Assembly (NCBI GenBank): GCA_964573715.1
Contig: CAZNKR010000004.1
Coordinates: forward strand, 1 to 64,000
DNA from: SVEL01 sp964573715
GTDB taxonomy: Bacteria; Bacillota; Clostridia; Lachnospirales; Lachnospiraceae
Reading direction: 5' to 3'
Length of the DNA: 64,000 nucleotides
This document shows, piece by piece, positions 17,014 to 25,606 of the stretch (positions are counted from its first letter, which is position 1; every line of letters begins with the position of its first letter). The position numbers and the translations under genes were made by a program. The notes below the pieces were generated by a model that ran no database searches, was not told the origin of the DNA, and was given only the letters and a program-made list of their open reading frames with translations.

Positions 17014-17769
17014 ATGAAAATCAGTGAAATAAAAAGCATTTTAGAAGCATCTACAATTGAAACACTTCCTGCTTTTATTGAAGAGTTTTCTAATGATGAT
17101 AGAACTGGTGTATTTAATCTTGTAAATCAAGCAAGGTCTCGAATAAGAAAATATGAAGAGGAAGTTAATCGTATTGAGGCAATGCGTATCTATGAAGAAA
17201 AGTATAATAGTTATGAGTATATTGGAGGAATAGATGAGGTAGGTAGAGGCCCTTTAGCAGGCCCTGTTGTAACTTGCGCACTTATTTTGCCAAAAGGTGA
17301 ACGTATACTTTATGCTAATGATTCTAAGAAATTATCAGCTTCAAAAAGAGAAGAGCTTTATGATATTATTATGGAAAAGGCAATTAGTGTTAGTATTGGA
17401 ATGGAAAGTCCAAAGGTTATTGATGAAATAAATATTCTCCAAGCAACCTATAAAGCGATGAGAACTTCTATTAATGGATTATCTGTTAGACCAGATGTTA
17501 TGTTAAACGATGCTGTGAATATTACTGGTATTGATATTTTACAGGTACCTATCATTAAGGGAGATGCCAAAAGCTTAACAATTGCATGCGCAAGTATAGT
17601 TGCAAAGGTAACAAGAGATAGAATGATGGAGGAATATTCTAAACTTTATCCAGAGTATGATTTTGGCTCTAACAAAGGATATGGTAGTGAAAAACATATT
17701 GCTGCACTAATTGAACATGGTCCTTGTCCAATTCATAGGGCTAGTTTTATAAAGAATTGGTGGTGCTAG
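17014..17769 (+). CDS. rnhB: Ribonuclease HII
   Basis: Removes ribonucleotides from DNA. The catalytic core starts at about residue 70 with GGIDEVGRGPLAGPV (Asp74, Glu75); further family segments are NDSKKLSASKRE and ASIVAKVTRDRMM. The N-terminal 65-residue helical extension is common in Firmicutes RNase HII. TAAGGAGG lies just before the ATG. The next gene begins 1 base after the stop. Confidence 0.96.
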   Translation: MKISEIKSILEASTIETLPAFIEEFSNDDRTGVFNLVNQARSRIRKYEEEVNRIEAMRIYEEKYNSYEYIGGIDEVGRGPLAGPVVTCALILPKGERILYANDSKKLSASKREELYDIIMEKAISVSIGMESPKVIDEINILQATYKAMRTSINGLSVRPDVMLNDAVNITGIDILQVPIIKGDAKSLTIACASIVAKVTRDRMMEEYSKLYPEYDFGSNKGYGSEKHIAALIEHGPCPIHRASFIKNWWC

Positions 17770-17770
17770 T

Positions 17771-19360
17771 ATGGAAGTAAAAAATGTTGGAATGAGCACC
17801 AATTCATCAATAGGTGCTGGGAATAGAACTAGTCAAAGTAATATTACAGGTAATGTTCCTGTAACTAAAGCTATGGGAGCTAGTGTGCTTGCTAATATGG
17901 AAAAGGGGTCTACTTTTAGTGGGGATATTATTGACGTAAGAAATAATGCCATTAAGATTTTACTTGATGGAAATGAAACCTTAAATGCCAAGGCTATGGA
18001 TGCAACGAGTTTAAATATTGGAGATCATATTAGCTTTGTAATTAAGGACAATACTCAAAATTCTGTACTTATCAAAGCTTTAAATGTTGATAATAGATAT
18101 TCTAGTCCTCTTTTTCTAGCATTAGAAAGTGCGAACATTCCTGTTACTGAACGGGGCATGAAAATGGTTAATGAGATGATGAAAAATGAAATGCCTATAG
18201 ATAAAGCTTCAGTGAACGAAATGTATAAGCAGATTTCAAATTTTGAAAATGCTGATGCAACTTCAATAGTGAATATGGTTAGACATGAACTTCCTTTGAC
18301 CGATGCAAATATAACACAGTTTGAGAATTATATTAATTATGAGCATAGAATTTCCTCACAGCTTGATCAATTAGCTACAGATATTACGGATATTTTTAAA
18401 AGTATTTCAGCAAATGAATCTAATTATAAAAGCATTGATGTTTCTACGGAGAATGTTTTAGCACAACAAGAACTACCAACAGAAAAAGTATCGCAAGAAC
18501 CTCAAACACCACAAACTACCAGTATGATGGTGATTAATGATGAATCCTATAAAGTAATGGATAATATTTTAAGTAATATTCCAAATACATTTATATTTAA
18601 AGAACAAGGTACCCAATTTTCAATAAATAGTGTTACGGGTAATGAATCAAATAATATTATAAATAATGATAGAATAATTATTGACATTAAAAGTATTCCC
18701 AAAGAAAAACTTCAGGATTTTTTGAACTCTAATGATTTTCATAGATTTATCAAATCGTCCATTTCAAAGGACTTTTCAATTGATATAAACTCCCTTCAAA
18801 ATGGTAATGAACTTAAAAATCAAGTGAAAGAAATTTATGAAGGACTTAATTCAAAATTAGATTTACTTATGGAGATTTTTAAGAATAATCCAGGAGATAA
18901 TGAAAAACTACAGTCTAATATCAATAATATTAAAAACAACTTAACATTTATAGCAGATATTAATCAGCTAGCTTCATATGTGCAGCTTCCACTAAAGTTT
19001 AGTGATAATACAGAGCACGGGGAATTATATGTATTTAATAAGTCCCATGGAAAAATGATAGAAAAAGATGTATTAACTGCATTTATGCATCTAGACATGG
19101 AAAACCTAGGACCAACAGACTGTTTTATTAAACTTGAAAATAATAAACTATCAACGAATTTTACTTTGGCAAATGAAGATTCAATGAATCTTGTACTAGA
19201 ACATATAGATGAATTACAAGAAAAGTTAAAAAATGCTGGGTTTGATGTTTCAATAAATGTTTCAGAAGAAAAAGAAATAAGCAATCCGTTTGAAAAAGTT
19301 TTAGAAGCAGATAGACCTAAATTATCCATAAAAAGATACAATTTTGATGTCAGGGCATAA
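17771..19360 (+). CDS. FliK-like protein (flagellar hook-length control C-terminal domain), YlqG position
   Basis: The 529-residue protein has a low-complexity N-terminus rich in Ser/Asn/Thr, an OB-like stretch near 45-100 (FSGDIIDVRNNAIKILLDG) and a C-terminal domain around 400-500 with GELYVFNKS, LTAFMHLDMENLGPTDCFIK and LSTNFTL, resembling the C-terminal domain of FliK. Its place after rnhB and before an FlhB-like gene mirrors ylqG-ylqH of Bacillus. It starts 1 base after the rnhB stop. Whether it acts in flagellar export cannot be judged, since no other flagellar genes are in the window. Confidence 0.65.
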   Translation: MEVKNVGMSTNSSIGAGNRTSQSNITGNVPVTKAMGASVLANMEKGSTFSGDIIDVRNNAIKILLDGNETLNAKAMDATSLNIGDHISFVIKDNTQNSVLIKALNVDNRYSSPLFLALESANIPVTERGMKMVNEMMKNEMPIDKASVNEMYKQISNFENADATSIVNMVRHELPLTDANITQFENYINYEHRISSQLDQLATDITDIFKSISANESNYKSIDVSTENVLAQQELPTEKVSQEPQTPQTTSMMVINDESYKVMDNILSNIPNTFIFKEQGTQFSINSVTGNESNNIINNDRIIIDIKSIPKEKLQDFLNSNDFHRFIKSSISKDFSIDINSLQNGNELKNQVKEIYEGLNSKLDLLMEIFKNNPGDNEKLQSNINNIKNNLTFIADINQLASYVQLPLKFSDNTEHGELYVFNKSHGKMIEKDVLTAFMHLDMENLGPTDCFIKLENNKLSTNFTLANEDSMNLVLEHIDELQEKLKNAGFDVSINVSEEKEISNPFEKVLEADRPKLSIKRYNFDVRA

Positions 19361-19371
19361 GGAGATATAAA

Positions 19372-19674
19372 ATGAGCAATTTGTATAAAAAGAAAACAAA
19401 TGATAAAAAAGTTGCGGTAGCCTTAGCCTACAATCCGGGAGATATGGCACCTGCAGTTATTGCTACTGGAAAAGGCTTAATTGCAGACAAAATAATAGAT
19501 GGAGCTAAGGAAAATGATATTCCTCTTTATGAGGATAATAAACTTGCAAATACACTATCAAAGCTTGATTTAGGCGATAGTATTCCACAAGAACTATATA
19601 GTGTTGTTGCGGAAGTCTTGGTTTTTGTTGATAAAATGGATAAAATCAAGTCTAAGGTAATAGATAATAGATAA
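19372..19674 (+). CDS. ylqH: FlhB C-terminal-like protein (YlqH, EscU/YscU/HrcU family)
   Basis: The 100-residue soluble protein corresponds to the cytoplasmic domain of FlhB/YscU export switches: ALAYNPGDMAPAVIATGKG, ENDIPLYEDNKLANTL and LDLGDSIPQELYSVVAEVL align well. The autocleavage motif NPTH is NPGD here, so self-cleavage is not expected. It has GGAGAT before the ATG and pairs with the FliK-like gene 12 bases upstream. The last codons (KSKVIDNR) are the first copy of a tandem repeat that runs into the yraN start. Confidence 0.85.
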   Translation: MSNLYKKKTNDKKVAVALAYNPGDMAPAVIATGKGLIADKIIDGAKENDIPLYEDNKLANTLSKLDLGDSIPQELYSVVAEVLVFVDKMDKIKSKVIDNR

Positions 19675-19756
19675 CATATATGGTTGAGAAGCCTAAGGTA
19701 ATAGATAAAAAATATGGTGGAGAAGTCTAAGGTAATAGATAACAAATATAATGGAG
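19648..19756 (+). repeat. Tandem repeat (about 34 bp, 3 copies) spanning the ylqH stop and yraN start
   Basis: Units start at 19648, 19689 and 19723 and share CTAAGGTAATAGATA and a terminal GAG. The first copy carries a 7-base internal duplication (AATAGAT) and is coding for the end of the FlhB-like protein; the third contains the ATG of yraN. Each unit has its own ATG or GGAG-like stretch, so copy number could alter spacing and initiation for yraN. Confidence 0.85.
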
Positions 19757-20149
19757 AAGCACTTGTTAAAAGCCAATAACATTAAAACATCAAAAAATAA
19801 TAGACAAACTGGAACTAAATATGAAGAGTTAGCTGCAAATTTTTTAGAAAATAAAGGACACAAAATTTTAGCCAAAAACTATAGAAATAAATTTGGAGAA
19901 ATTGATATTATTTCTCAAATTGATAATCAGATAGTTATTTCAGAGGTTAAATACAGGAGTGCTTCTTATTGTGGTGATCCGCTAGAGGCAATTACAAATA
20001 AAAAAATACGAACAATATGTAAAACTACACTATATTTTTATATGAGTAAAGGAATAAGTATGGATTATCCATGCAGATTCGATGTTATTGCAATACATGG
20101 TGATAATTCGGTACAACATATAGAAAATGCATTTGAATTTATTTATTAA
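19751..20149 (+). CDS. YraN family predicted endonuclease-like protein
   Basis: UPF0102/YraN protein with a PDDEXK-like core: GTKYEELAANFLENKGHKIL, FGEIDII and ISEVKYR hold the conserved Glu, Asp and Glu-x-Lys. The biological role is unknown in the family. At 132 residues the length is normal. The start is uncertain: the ATG at 19751 has no good ribosome binding site, whereas an in-frame TTG at 19763 follows ATGGAG with 6-base spacing. The region around the start is the last unit of a tandem repeat. It lies beside rnhB-linked genes, as in many bacteria. Confidence 0.85.
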   Translation: MEKHLLKANNIKTSKNNRQTGTKYEELAANFLENKGHKILAKNYRNKFGEIDIISQIDNQIVISEVKYRSASYCGDPLEAITNKKIRTICKTTLYFYMSKGISMDYPCRFDVIAIHGDNSVQHIENAFEFIY

Positions 20150-20160
20150 GGAGACCAACT

Positions 20161-21060
20161 ATGAAAATAACAGATATTGTAAAAAAACATAAATGCACAA
20201 CATCATTTACTGATGGAGAAGTGCCTTTTATTAATATAGATGCATTGCAACGCTTTGAGAATGTAAAGGCTGTATTTTCAACAAGAATTGGTGGAGTTAG
20301 CAGCGGACAGTTTGAAAGCATGAATTTTTGCACTCCTTTAGGAGATTCAAAAGAAAATGTTTGTAAGAATTTCGAGATTTTTTTAAAGTCGGCGGGACTT
20401 AAAAATATCGTTTTAAGTAAGCAAACACATACAACAAATGTTAGAAGAGTTGGAATGAAGGATGTAGGTGCAGGACTTTATAGACCTCTTTCATATGATG
20501 ATGTAGATGGATTAATAACAAATGAAAAAGAAGTAACTTTATCTACATTTTATGCAGATTGTGTCCCACTTTACTTTTATGACCCTATTAACAAGGCAAT
20601 TGGAATTTCTCATTCTGGTTGGAAAGGAACTGTTAATAATATTGCAAAATCAACAATATGTGCAATGAATAAGGAGTTTGGAACACAAGCAAAGGATTTA
20701 ATTTGTGGAATCGGTCCATCAATTTGTGTCAATTGTTATGAAGTGGGTTTAGATGTGGCCAATAATTTTATTGAAGCTTATAATATTTTAGAAATCCCAG
20801 ATTATTCGATGTGTTATAATTCTAAACATAATTATCCTGATGGACAAAATATGGATGTTATTTTATATATGACACATAATGATAAATATATGTTGAATCT
20901 ATGGGCTGCAAATTATAGAAATTTAGAAAATGCTGGTGTTAATCCACAAAATATAGCTATACCAGATATTTGCACCTGCGAAAATAAAGAAATACTATTT
21001 TCACACCGTGGATTGATGGGAAAAAGAGGTAACCTAGGTGCATTTTTAATGTTAAAATAG
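20161..21060 (+). CDS. pgeF: PgeF/YlmD (YfiH family) multicopper-like laccase/purine nucleoside phosphorylase
   Basis: Members of this family edit peptidoglycan precursors or act on purine nucleosides. Visible: FSTRIGGVSSGQFESMN, ADCVPLYFYD, SHSGWKGTVNNI with the metal-binding His, and CGIGPSICVNCYEV with the conserved Cys and a nearby SHRGLMGKRG end. At 299 residues it carries an N-terminal extension of about 25 residues over the usual length. It has AAGGAGA before the ATG and heads the ylmD-HlyD-like-ylmE-sepF block. Confidence 0.9.
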   Translation: MKITDIVKKHKCTTSFTDGEVPFINIDALQRFENVKAVFSTRIGGVSSGQFESMNFCTPLGDSKENVCKNFEIFLKSAGLKNIVLSKQTHTTNVRRVGMKDVGAGLYRPLSYDDVDGLITNEKEVTLSTFYADCVPLYFYDPINKAIGISHSGWKGTVNNIAKSTICAMNKEFGTQAKDLICGIGPSICVNCYEVGLDVANNFIEAYNILEIPDYSMCYNSKHNYPDGQNMDVILYMTHNDKYMLNLWAANYRNLENAGVNPQNIAIPDICTCENKEILFSHRGLMGKRGNLGAFLMLK

Positions 21061-21090
21061 TCTCTAAAACTAGACTATTCTTCGCAAATG

Positions 21091-21118
21091 TTGTATACTA
21101 CTTTAGTTGAGTATACAA
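21091..21118 (+). promoter_or_regulatory. Perfect 9-bp inverted repeat before the HlyD-like gene
   Basis: TTGTATACT (21091-21099) and AGTATACAA (21110-21118) are exact reverse complements separated by 10 bases. No T run follows. It sits between the pgeF stop and the GTG start of the next gene and may be an operator or mRNA hairpin. Confidence 0.5.
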
Positions 21119-21141
21119 AATGTTGCATTTTGGAGGTTGTT

Positions 21142-22542
21142 GTGGCAACAAATAAAACTAGAGTAATTAAATACAAGAAAAAAAGAAAAATAAATGTGGG
21201 TATTATCATTTTTGCACTGATATTTATATATATGGTTTCTTATGTAATTATGTATATAAATAGAGATAGAATTTCTATGTATGAAGTTGTTTACGGCAAA
21301 AATGCTCAATCTTCTAATAAGACATATACCGCATTGCTATTACGTGATGAGAAAGTCTACACTAGTAGTTCTTCAGGATATTTAAATCTTTTTGTTCGAG
21401 AAGGTGAAAAAACCGCTGTTGGAGAAACGGTATACACTATAGATGAAAGTGGAACTGTACAGGATTTGCTTTCTGATGCATCTAACAACGAAAATACCTT
21501 ATCAAAAGATGACTTAAAAGAACTGCAAGAAAAGATTTTTAATTATTCTACATCTTATAAGAATGTGGATTTTTCAGACGTATACAATTTCAAAGCAGAT
21601 ATAGAAGCATCTGTTATGGAGTACATCAGCTTAAATACTATTTCAAATATAAATGATATATTAGGTGATAATACTTCATCAAGTGTTTTTAAGATTTTCA
21701 ATGCCGATGTTTCAGGAATTGTTTCTTATGTTGTTGACGGATATGAAGGCAAAGATATTACCAATTTAACTTCAGAGGATTTTAAAAAATCATCATATAG
21801 TAAGCATATTTATAAATCAAATGATTTGGTAGATAGTGGTGGCTCAATATATAAAGTTATAGGTAATGAGACTTGGAATTTGGTTTTTGAACTAAGTGAA
21901 GAAGATATTGAAAAATATAAAGATGATGATGTAATGAAGATTAAGTTCATGGAGGATAATACTGAAGCAGTTGGTAAATTTAAAATAATTGCTTTAGATG
22001 GTAAATCCTATGGTCAATTAACATTAGATCAGTATATGATAAGATATGTATCCTATAGATTTACGGATATTCAGATTGTGGAAAATGACTTAGAAGGCTT
22101 GAAGATACCTAAAACATCAGTTGTTCAAAAAGATTTTTATACAATTCCTAAGGAATATGCTACTGAAGGCGGAAACAGCACAGACAAAGGTTTTATTTTG
22201 CAAACCTATGATGAAAAAGGTAATGCAACTACAAGCTTTATTACACCAGAAATCTTTCATGCAACAGATACGGAGTATTATGTTGCAAAAGAAATCTTAG
22301 ATACAGGAAGTATACTTATTAAGCCTAATTCCACCGACACATATACTGTCAGTAACCTAGCAACATTAATTGGTGTATATAATATTAACAATGGATATTG
22401 TGTCTTTAGAGAGATTGATATTATTGCAGAGACTAGTGAATATTATATAGTAAAAAGTGGTACAAACTATGGTTTGTTAGTTTATGATCATATTGTATTA
22501 GACAGCAGTAAAGTTAAAGAAGATCAAATAGTATATCAATAG
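21142..22542 (+). CDS. HlyD-like membrane-anchored protein of the ylm block
   Basis: A Lys/Arg-rich cytoplasmic start is followed by one membrane segment (about residues 19-40) and a large exterior part with an SSGYLNLFVREGEKTAVGETVYTID segment resembling the lipoyl/barrel-sandwich hybrid of HlyD-type adaptors, then an acidic helical stretch and a mainly beta C-terminus. The start is the GTG at 21142 because GGAGG (21132-21136) lies 5 bases upstream. Genes of this type are commonly seen between ylmD and ylmE in Lachnospiraceae, next to sepF, hinting at a role at the division site; function is not established. Confidence 0.7.
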   Translation: MATNKTRVIKYKKKRKINVGIIIFALIFIYMVSYVIMYINRDRISMYEVVYGKNAQSSNKTYTALLLRDEKVYTSSSSGYLNLFVREGEKTAVGETVYTIDESGTVQDLLSDASNNENTLSKDDLKELQEKIFNYSTSYKNVDFSDVYNFKADIEASVMEYISLNTISNINDILGDNTSSSVFKIFNADVSGIVSYVVDGYEGKDITNLTSEDFKKSSYSKHIYKSNDLVDSGGSIYKVIGNETWNLVFELSEEDIEKYKDDDVMKIKFMEDNTEAVGKFKIIALDGKSYGQLTLDQYMIRYVSYRFTDIQIVENDLEGLKIPKTSVVQKDFYTIPKEYATEGGNSTDKGFILQTYDEKGNATTSFITPEIFHATDTEYYVAKEILDTGSILIKPNSTDTYTVSNLATLIGVYNINNGYCVFREIDIIAETSEYYIVKSGTNYGLLVYDHIVLDSSKVKEDQIVYQ

Positions 22543-22565
22543 ATATAAATTTTGGAGGCAATAAT

Positions 22566-23249
22566 ATGATTACGGATAACTATAATGAGATCAATGATTT
22601 GATTCATAAAGTTGATTCACGATTTGGACAAGATGTAACTCTTATAGCAGTTAGTAAAACTAAACCTGCAGACAATATTAGTATTTTATATGATATTGGA
22701 GTAAGAGATTTTGGTGAAAATAAGGTGCAGGAGCTTTGTGATAAATATGCGGCTTTACCAAAAGATATTAGATGGCATCTTATAGGACATTTACAAACCA
22801 ATAAGGTTAAGTATATTATAGATAAAGTATATCTTATTCATTCAGTGGATTCATTACATTTAGCTCAACAGATTGAAAAAGAGGCTGTTAAGAAAAATGT
22901 AAATGTAAATATACTTATTGAAGTAAATGTTTCAAAAGAAAGTTCAAAGTTTGGACTAAATATAGATGAAGTTATTGATATGATAAAAGAAGTTGCAAAA
23001 CTTCCCCATGTTCATATAAAAGGATTAATGACCGTAGCTCCATTTGTAGAGGATTCGAAAGACAACAGAGAATTTTTTAAGATTTTAAAGCAATTATCTG
23101 TTGACATAAATAATAAAAACATTGATAATGTGTGTATGGATGTTCTTTCTATGGGAATGAGCAATGATTATCAGGTGGCAATTGAAGAAGGAGCCACAAT
23201 GGTAAGAGTAGGTACAAGCATTTTCGGTGAAAGAAATTATAATAGATAG
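22566..23249 (+). CDS. YggS/YlmE family pyridoxal phosphate homeostasis protein
   Basis: PLP-binding TIM-barrel protein of 227 residues. The PLP lysine lies in IAVSKTKPAD; DFGENKVQEL, WHLIGHLQTNK, EVNVSKESSKFG, GLMTVAPF and the end LSMGMSNDYQVAIEEGAT are family signatures. It balances free PLP and amino acid pools. GGAGG precedes the ATG. sepF follows after 11 bases. Confidence 0.95.
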   Translation: MITDNYNEINDLIHKVDSRFGQDVTLIAVSKTKPADNISILYDIGVRDFGENKVQELCDKYAALPKDIRWHLIGHLQTNKVKYIIDKVYLIHSVDSLHLAQQIEKEAVKKNVNVNILIEVNVSKESSKFGLNIDEVIDMIKEVAKLPHVHIKGLMTVAPFVEDSKDNREFFKILKQLSVDINNKNIDNVCMDVLSMGMSNDYQVAIEEGATMVRVGTSIFGERNYNR

Positions 23250-23260
23250 GAGACAAAAAA

Positions 23261-23809
23261 ATGGGTAAATTTGGTGACAAATTTTTAAACATACTGAAGC
23301 TTAATGATGAGTATGAAAATGATGATTACAATGAAGATTATGATGAAGATTATAACGATTATGAAGAATTAGATGAGGTTGAAGATACAAAACCACAAAG
23401 AAAAGTTTCTAAATTTGAAGAAGCTAAAAGTAAGGCTGTGGTTAGAGAGCAACCACAAAAGCCAAAGTTTTCATCCAAAGCAAATGGAAAAGTTGTTGCT
23501 ATGCGTCAGCAAGGAGGTCCTATGGAAGTTTGTGTTATTAAACCTGCAAATGTTGAAGATGCTAGAGAAATTACAGATACATTATTAGAAGGTAGAGCAG
23601 TTGTGCTTAATCTTGAAGGATTGCATGTTGATGTTGCACAGAGAATTATTGATTTTACTTCTGGTTCATGTTATGCAATTGATGGCAATTTACAAAAGGT
23701 TTCAAGCTACATATTTATTGTAACACCAAAAACTGTTGATATTTCTGGAGATTTTCAAGATTTACTCAGTGGTGGCTTTGATGTAGCTACTTTTAAAGGT
23801 AACAATTAA
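23261..23809 (+). CDS. sepF: Cell division protein SepF
   Basis: SepF polymerises into rings that align FtsZ filaments and link them to the membrane. The N-terminal amphipathic anchor (MGKFGDKFLNILKL) is followed by an acidic Asp/Tyr-rich linker (about 17-45) and the C-terminal SepF domain from about residue 88 (VCVIKPANVEDAREI, ITDFTSGSCYAIDG-type segment). Length 182 is slightly above the Bacillus protein. It ends the ylm block; a strong terminator follows. Confidence 0.95.
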   Translation: MGKFGDKFLNILKLNDEYENDDYNEDYDEDYNDYEELDEVEDTKPQRKVSKFEEAKSKAVVREQPQKPKFSSKANGKVVAMRQQGGPMEVCVIKPANVEDAREITDTLLEGRAVVLNLEGLHVDVAQRIIDFTSGSCYAIDGNLQKVSSYIFIVTPKTVDISGDFQDLLSGGFDVATFKGNN

Positions 23810-23819
23810 TTTGAATTTA

Positions 23820-23849
23820 CCTCCAGCTTTTGCTGGAGGCATATTTTTT
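23820..23849 (+). terminator. Terminator after sepF
   Basis: CCTCCAGC (23820-23827), a TTTT loop and GCTGGAGG (23832-23839) form a GC-rich stem followed by CATATTTTTT. It lies 16 bases before the aroB start, so aroB needs its own promoter or readthrough. Confidence 0.9.
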
Positions 23850-23865
23850 ACAAAGAGGTACAACT

Positions 23866-24951
23866 ATGAGCGAACGCTTAACTGTTCATTATAATAATGA
23901 GCCAATATATGATATTTTTATTGATAATAGCTTTGAACATCTTGGAGAAGAAGTTTCAAAACTATCATGCGAAAATAAAAGACTATGTATAGTGACGGAG
24001 TCTACAGTTGGTCCTATCTATTCAGAAAACATAAAGACTATCTTAGAAAAAAATTCCAAAGAAGTCTTTGTATTTTGCTTTGAAGCAGGTGAAGCTAGTA
24101 AGAATTTAAATGTTGTTAAAGATTTATATGAATTTCTAATTATTAATCATTTCGATAGAAATGATATGTTGGTTGCTCTTGGTGGAGGTGTTGTTGGTGA
24201 TCTTACTGGATTTGCTGCAGCTACATACCTTAGAGGAATCCAGTTTATACAAATTCCCACCTCATTATTATCTCAAGTTGATAGCAGTGTTGGTGGAAAA
24301 ACTGGTGTTGATTTTGATTCATACAAGAACATGGTTGGTGCTTTCCATCAGCCTAAGTTGGTTTATTCAAATATTTCAACTCTTAAAACCTTAACAAATA
24401 AACAATTTATTTCTGGCTTTGGAGAAGTAATTAAATCTGCATTAATAAAAGACAAGGATTTTTATGGTTGGCTTAAAGAACATTCAAAAGAAGCTTTAGA
24501 ATTAGATGATGAAGCATTGATACACATTTTAGTTAACAGCTGCAACATCAAGAGAATAGTTGTTGAAAACGATTTTAAAGAAAAAGGTGAACGAGCTCAT
24601 TTGAATTTTGGACATACTTTGGGACATGCAATTGAAAAGCTGATGAATTTTAGCTTATTGCATGGTGAATGTGTATCTTTAGGTACAGTTTGTTCTTCGT
24701 ATATTTCTATGAAAAAGGGATATATTACAAAGTCTGAGTATGAAGATATTATATCCACTCTTAAGGCATATAAACTTCCTATATATGAGGATACATTAGA
24801 TGTAGAAGAAGTAGTTAATGCCACAAAGCTAGATAAGAAAATGAAAGCTGGTTCTATTAATTTTGTTGTTCTTAGTTCAATAGGTTGTGCAGCAATTGAT
24901 AAAGATGTGGATGATGATTTAATGAAAGCATCCTTATTTGAACTTAAATAA
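23866..24951 (+). CDS. aroB: 3-dehydroquinate synthase
   Basis: Second step of the shikimate pathway, converting DAHP to 3-dehydroquinate. The NAD loop GGGVVGDLTGFAAATYLRG, IPTSLLSQVDSSVGGKT, the metal-ligand segments GFGEVIKSALI and NFGHTLGHAIEK and HGECVSLG are intact. The ATG at 23866 follows AGAGG by 7 bases and gives 361 residues, the usual size; a TTG about 36 bases upstream lies in the sepF terminator and is rejected. No other aro gene is adjacent. Confidence 0.96.
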   Translation: MSERLTVHYNNEPIYDIFIDNSFEHLGEEVSKLSCENKRLCIVTESTVGPIYSENIKTILEKNSKEVFVFCFEAGEASKNLNVVKDLYEFLIINHFDRNDMLVALGGGVVGDLTGFAAATYLRGIQFIQIPTSLLSQVDSSVGGKTGVDFDSYKNMVGAFHQPKLVYSNISTLKTLTNKQFISGFGEVIKSALIKDKDFYGWLKEHSKEALELDDEALIHILVNSCNIKRIVVENDFKEKGERAHLNFGHTLGHAIEKLMNFSLLHGECVSLGTVCSSYISMKKGYITKSEYEDIISTLKAYKLPIYEDTLDVEEVVNATKLDKKMKAGSINFVVLSSIGCAAIDKDVDDDLMKASLFELK

Positions 24952-24970
24952 AGAAGGTATATGGTAAAAT

Positions 24971-25606
24971 ATGAAAACAAATAAAGTAAGTTTACGTAAA
25001 TTAATTATGTTAACACTACTGTGTGCTATGTTGATTTTTTTTGATCAATTTATTAAAGTACTAGTATTAAACAATTTAAAAGGCAGGTTTCCAGTTGTTC
25101 TTATTAACGATGTTTTGGAATTTACATTTGTTGGAAATAAAGGAATTGCATGGGGAATGTTATGGGGAAAAATCAACTTTGTAGTTATTTTCACATTAAT
25201 AATTACTCTGGCAATTTTGATTTTGATTGTACGATTAGAAATAATTAATAATTATCTTAATAAATTTGTCAATAAAGAAGATAATGTGGATGCTATAACT
25301 AATGATAATGCTAATTATTTTAAGTTAGCAAAAAAATATTCAATCCTTCAGATTCTATTAGTCTTTTTAGCATCTGGAGCAATTGGAAATTTAATTGATA
25401 GAATTAGATTAGGATATGTGGTTGATTTTATTTATTTTAAGCTAATAGATTTCCCAGTATTTAATATTGCTGATATTTATGTAACATGTACAATAATAAT
25501 ATTAGTGATTTTCTTTATTTTTATTTTAAGTGAAGAAGATTTTTCAAAAATTTATACCAAGGTTAAGAATTGGCATAAAGGAGAAATAAAAGATGATAGC
25601 AAATAA
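24971..25606 (+). CDS. lspA: Lipoprotein signal peptidase, enlarged
   Basis: Aspartic protease that removes signal peptides of prolipoproteins. Four membrane segments (about 11-31, 68-88, 124-142, 170-187), GNLIDRIRLGYVVDFI with catalytic Asp152, and FPVFNIADI with Asp168 are present. At 211 residues it is about 50 longer than usual because of an acidic insert in the cytoplasmic loop between the second and third helices (about 90-122) and a Lys-rich C-terminal tail. It overlaps rluD by 14 bases, the common lspA-rluD pairing. The window encodes at least four predicted lipoproteins it would process. Confidence 0.93.
   Translation: MKTNKVSLRKLIMLTLLCAMLIFFDQFIKVLVLNNLKGRFPVVLINDVLEFTFVGNKGIAWGMLWGKINFVVIFTLIITLAILILIVRLEIINNYLNKFVNKEDNVDAITNDNANYFKLAKKYSILQILLVFLASGAIGNLIDRIRLGYVVDFIYFKLIDFPVFNIADIYVTCTIIILVIFFIFILSEEDFSKIYTKVKNWHKGEIKDDSK

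Noticed and set aside
18964..19341. Open frames on the opposite strand of coding regions (also in 24597-24980, 39905-40399, 49922-50500)
   Set aside because: They are antisense to well-supported genes, lack ribosome binding sites and show no family motifs.
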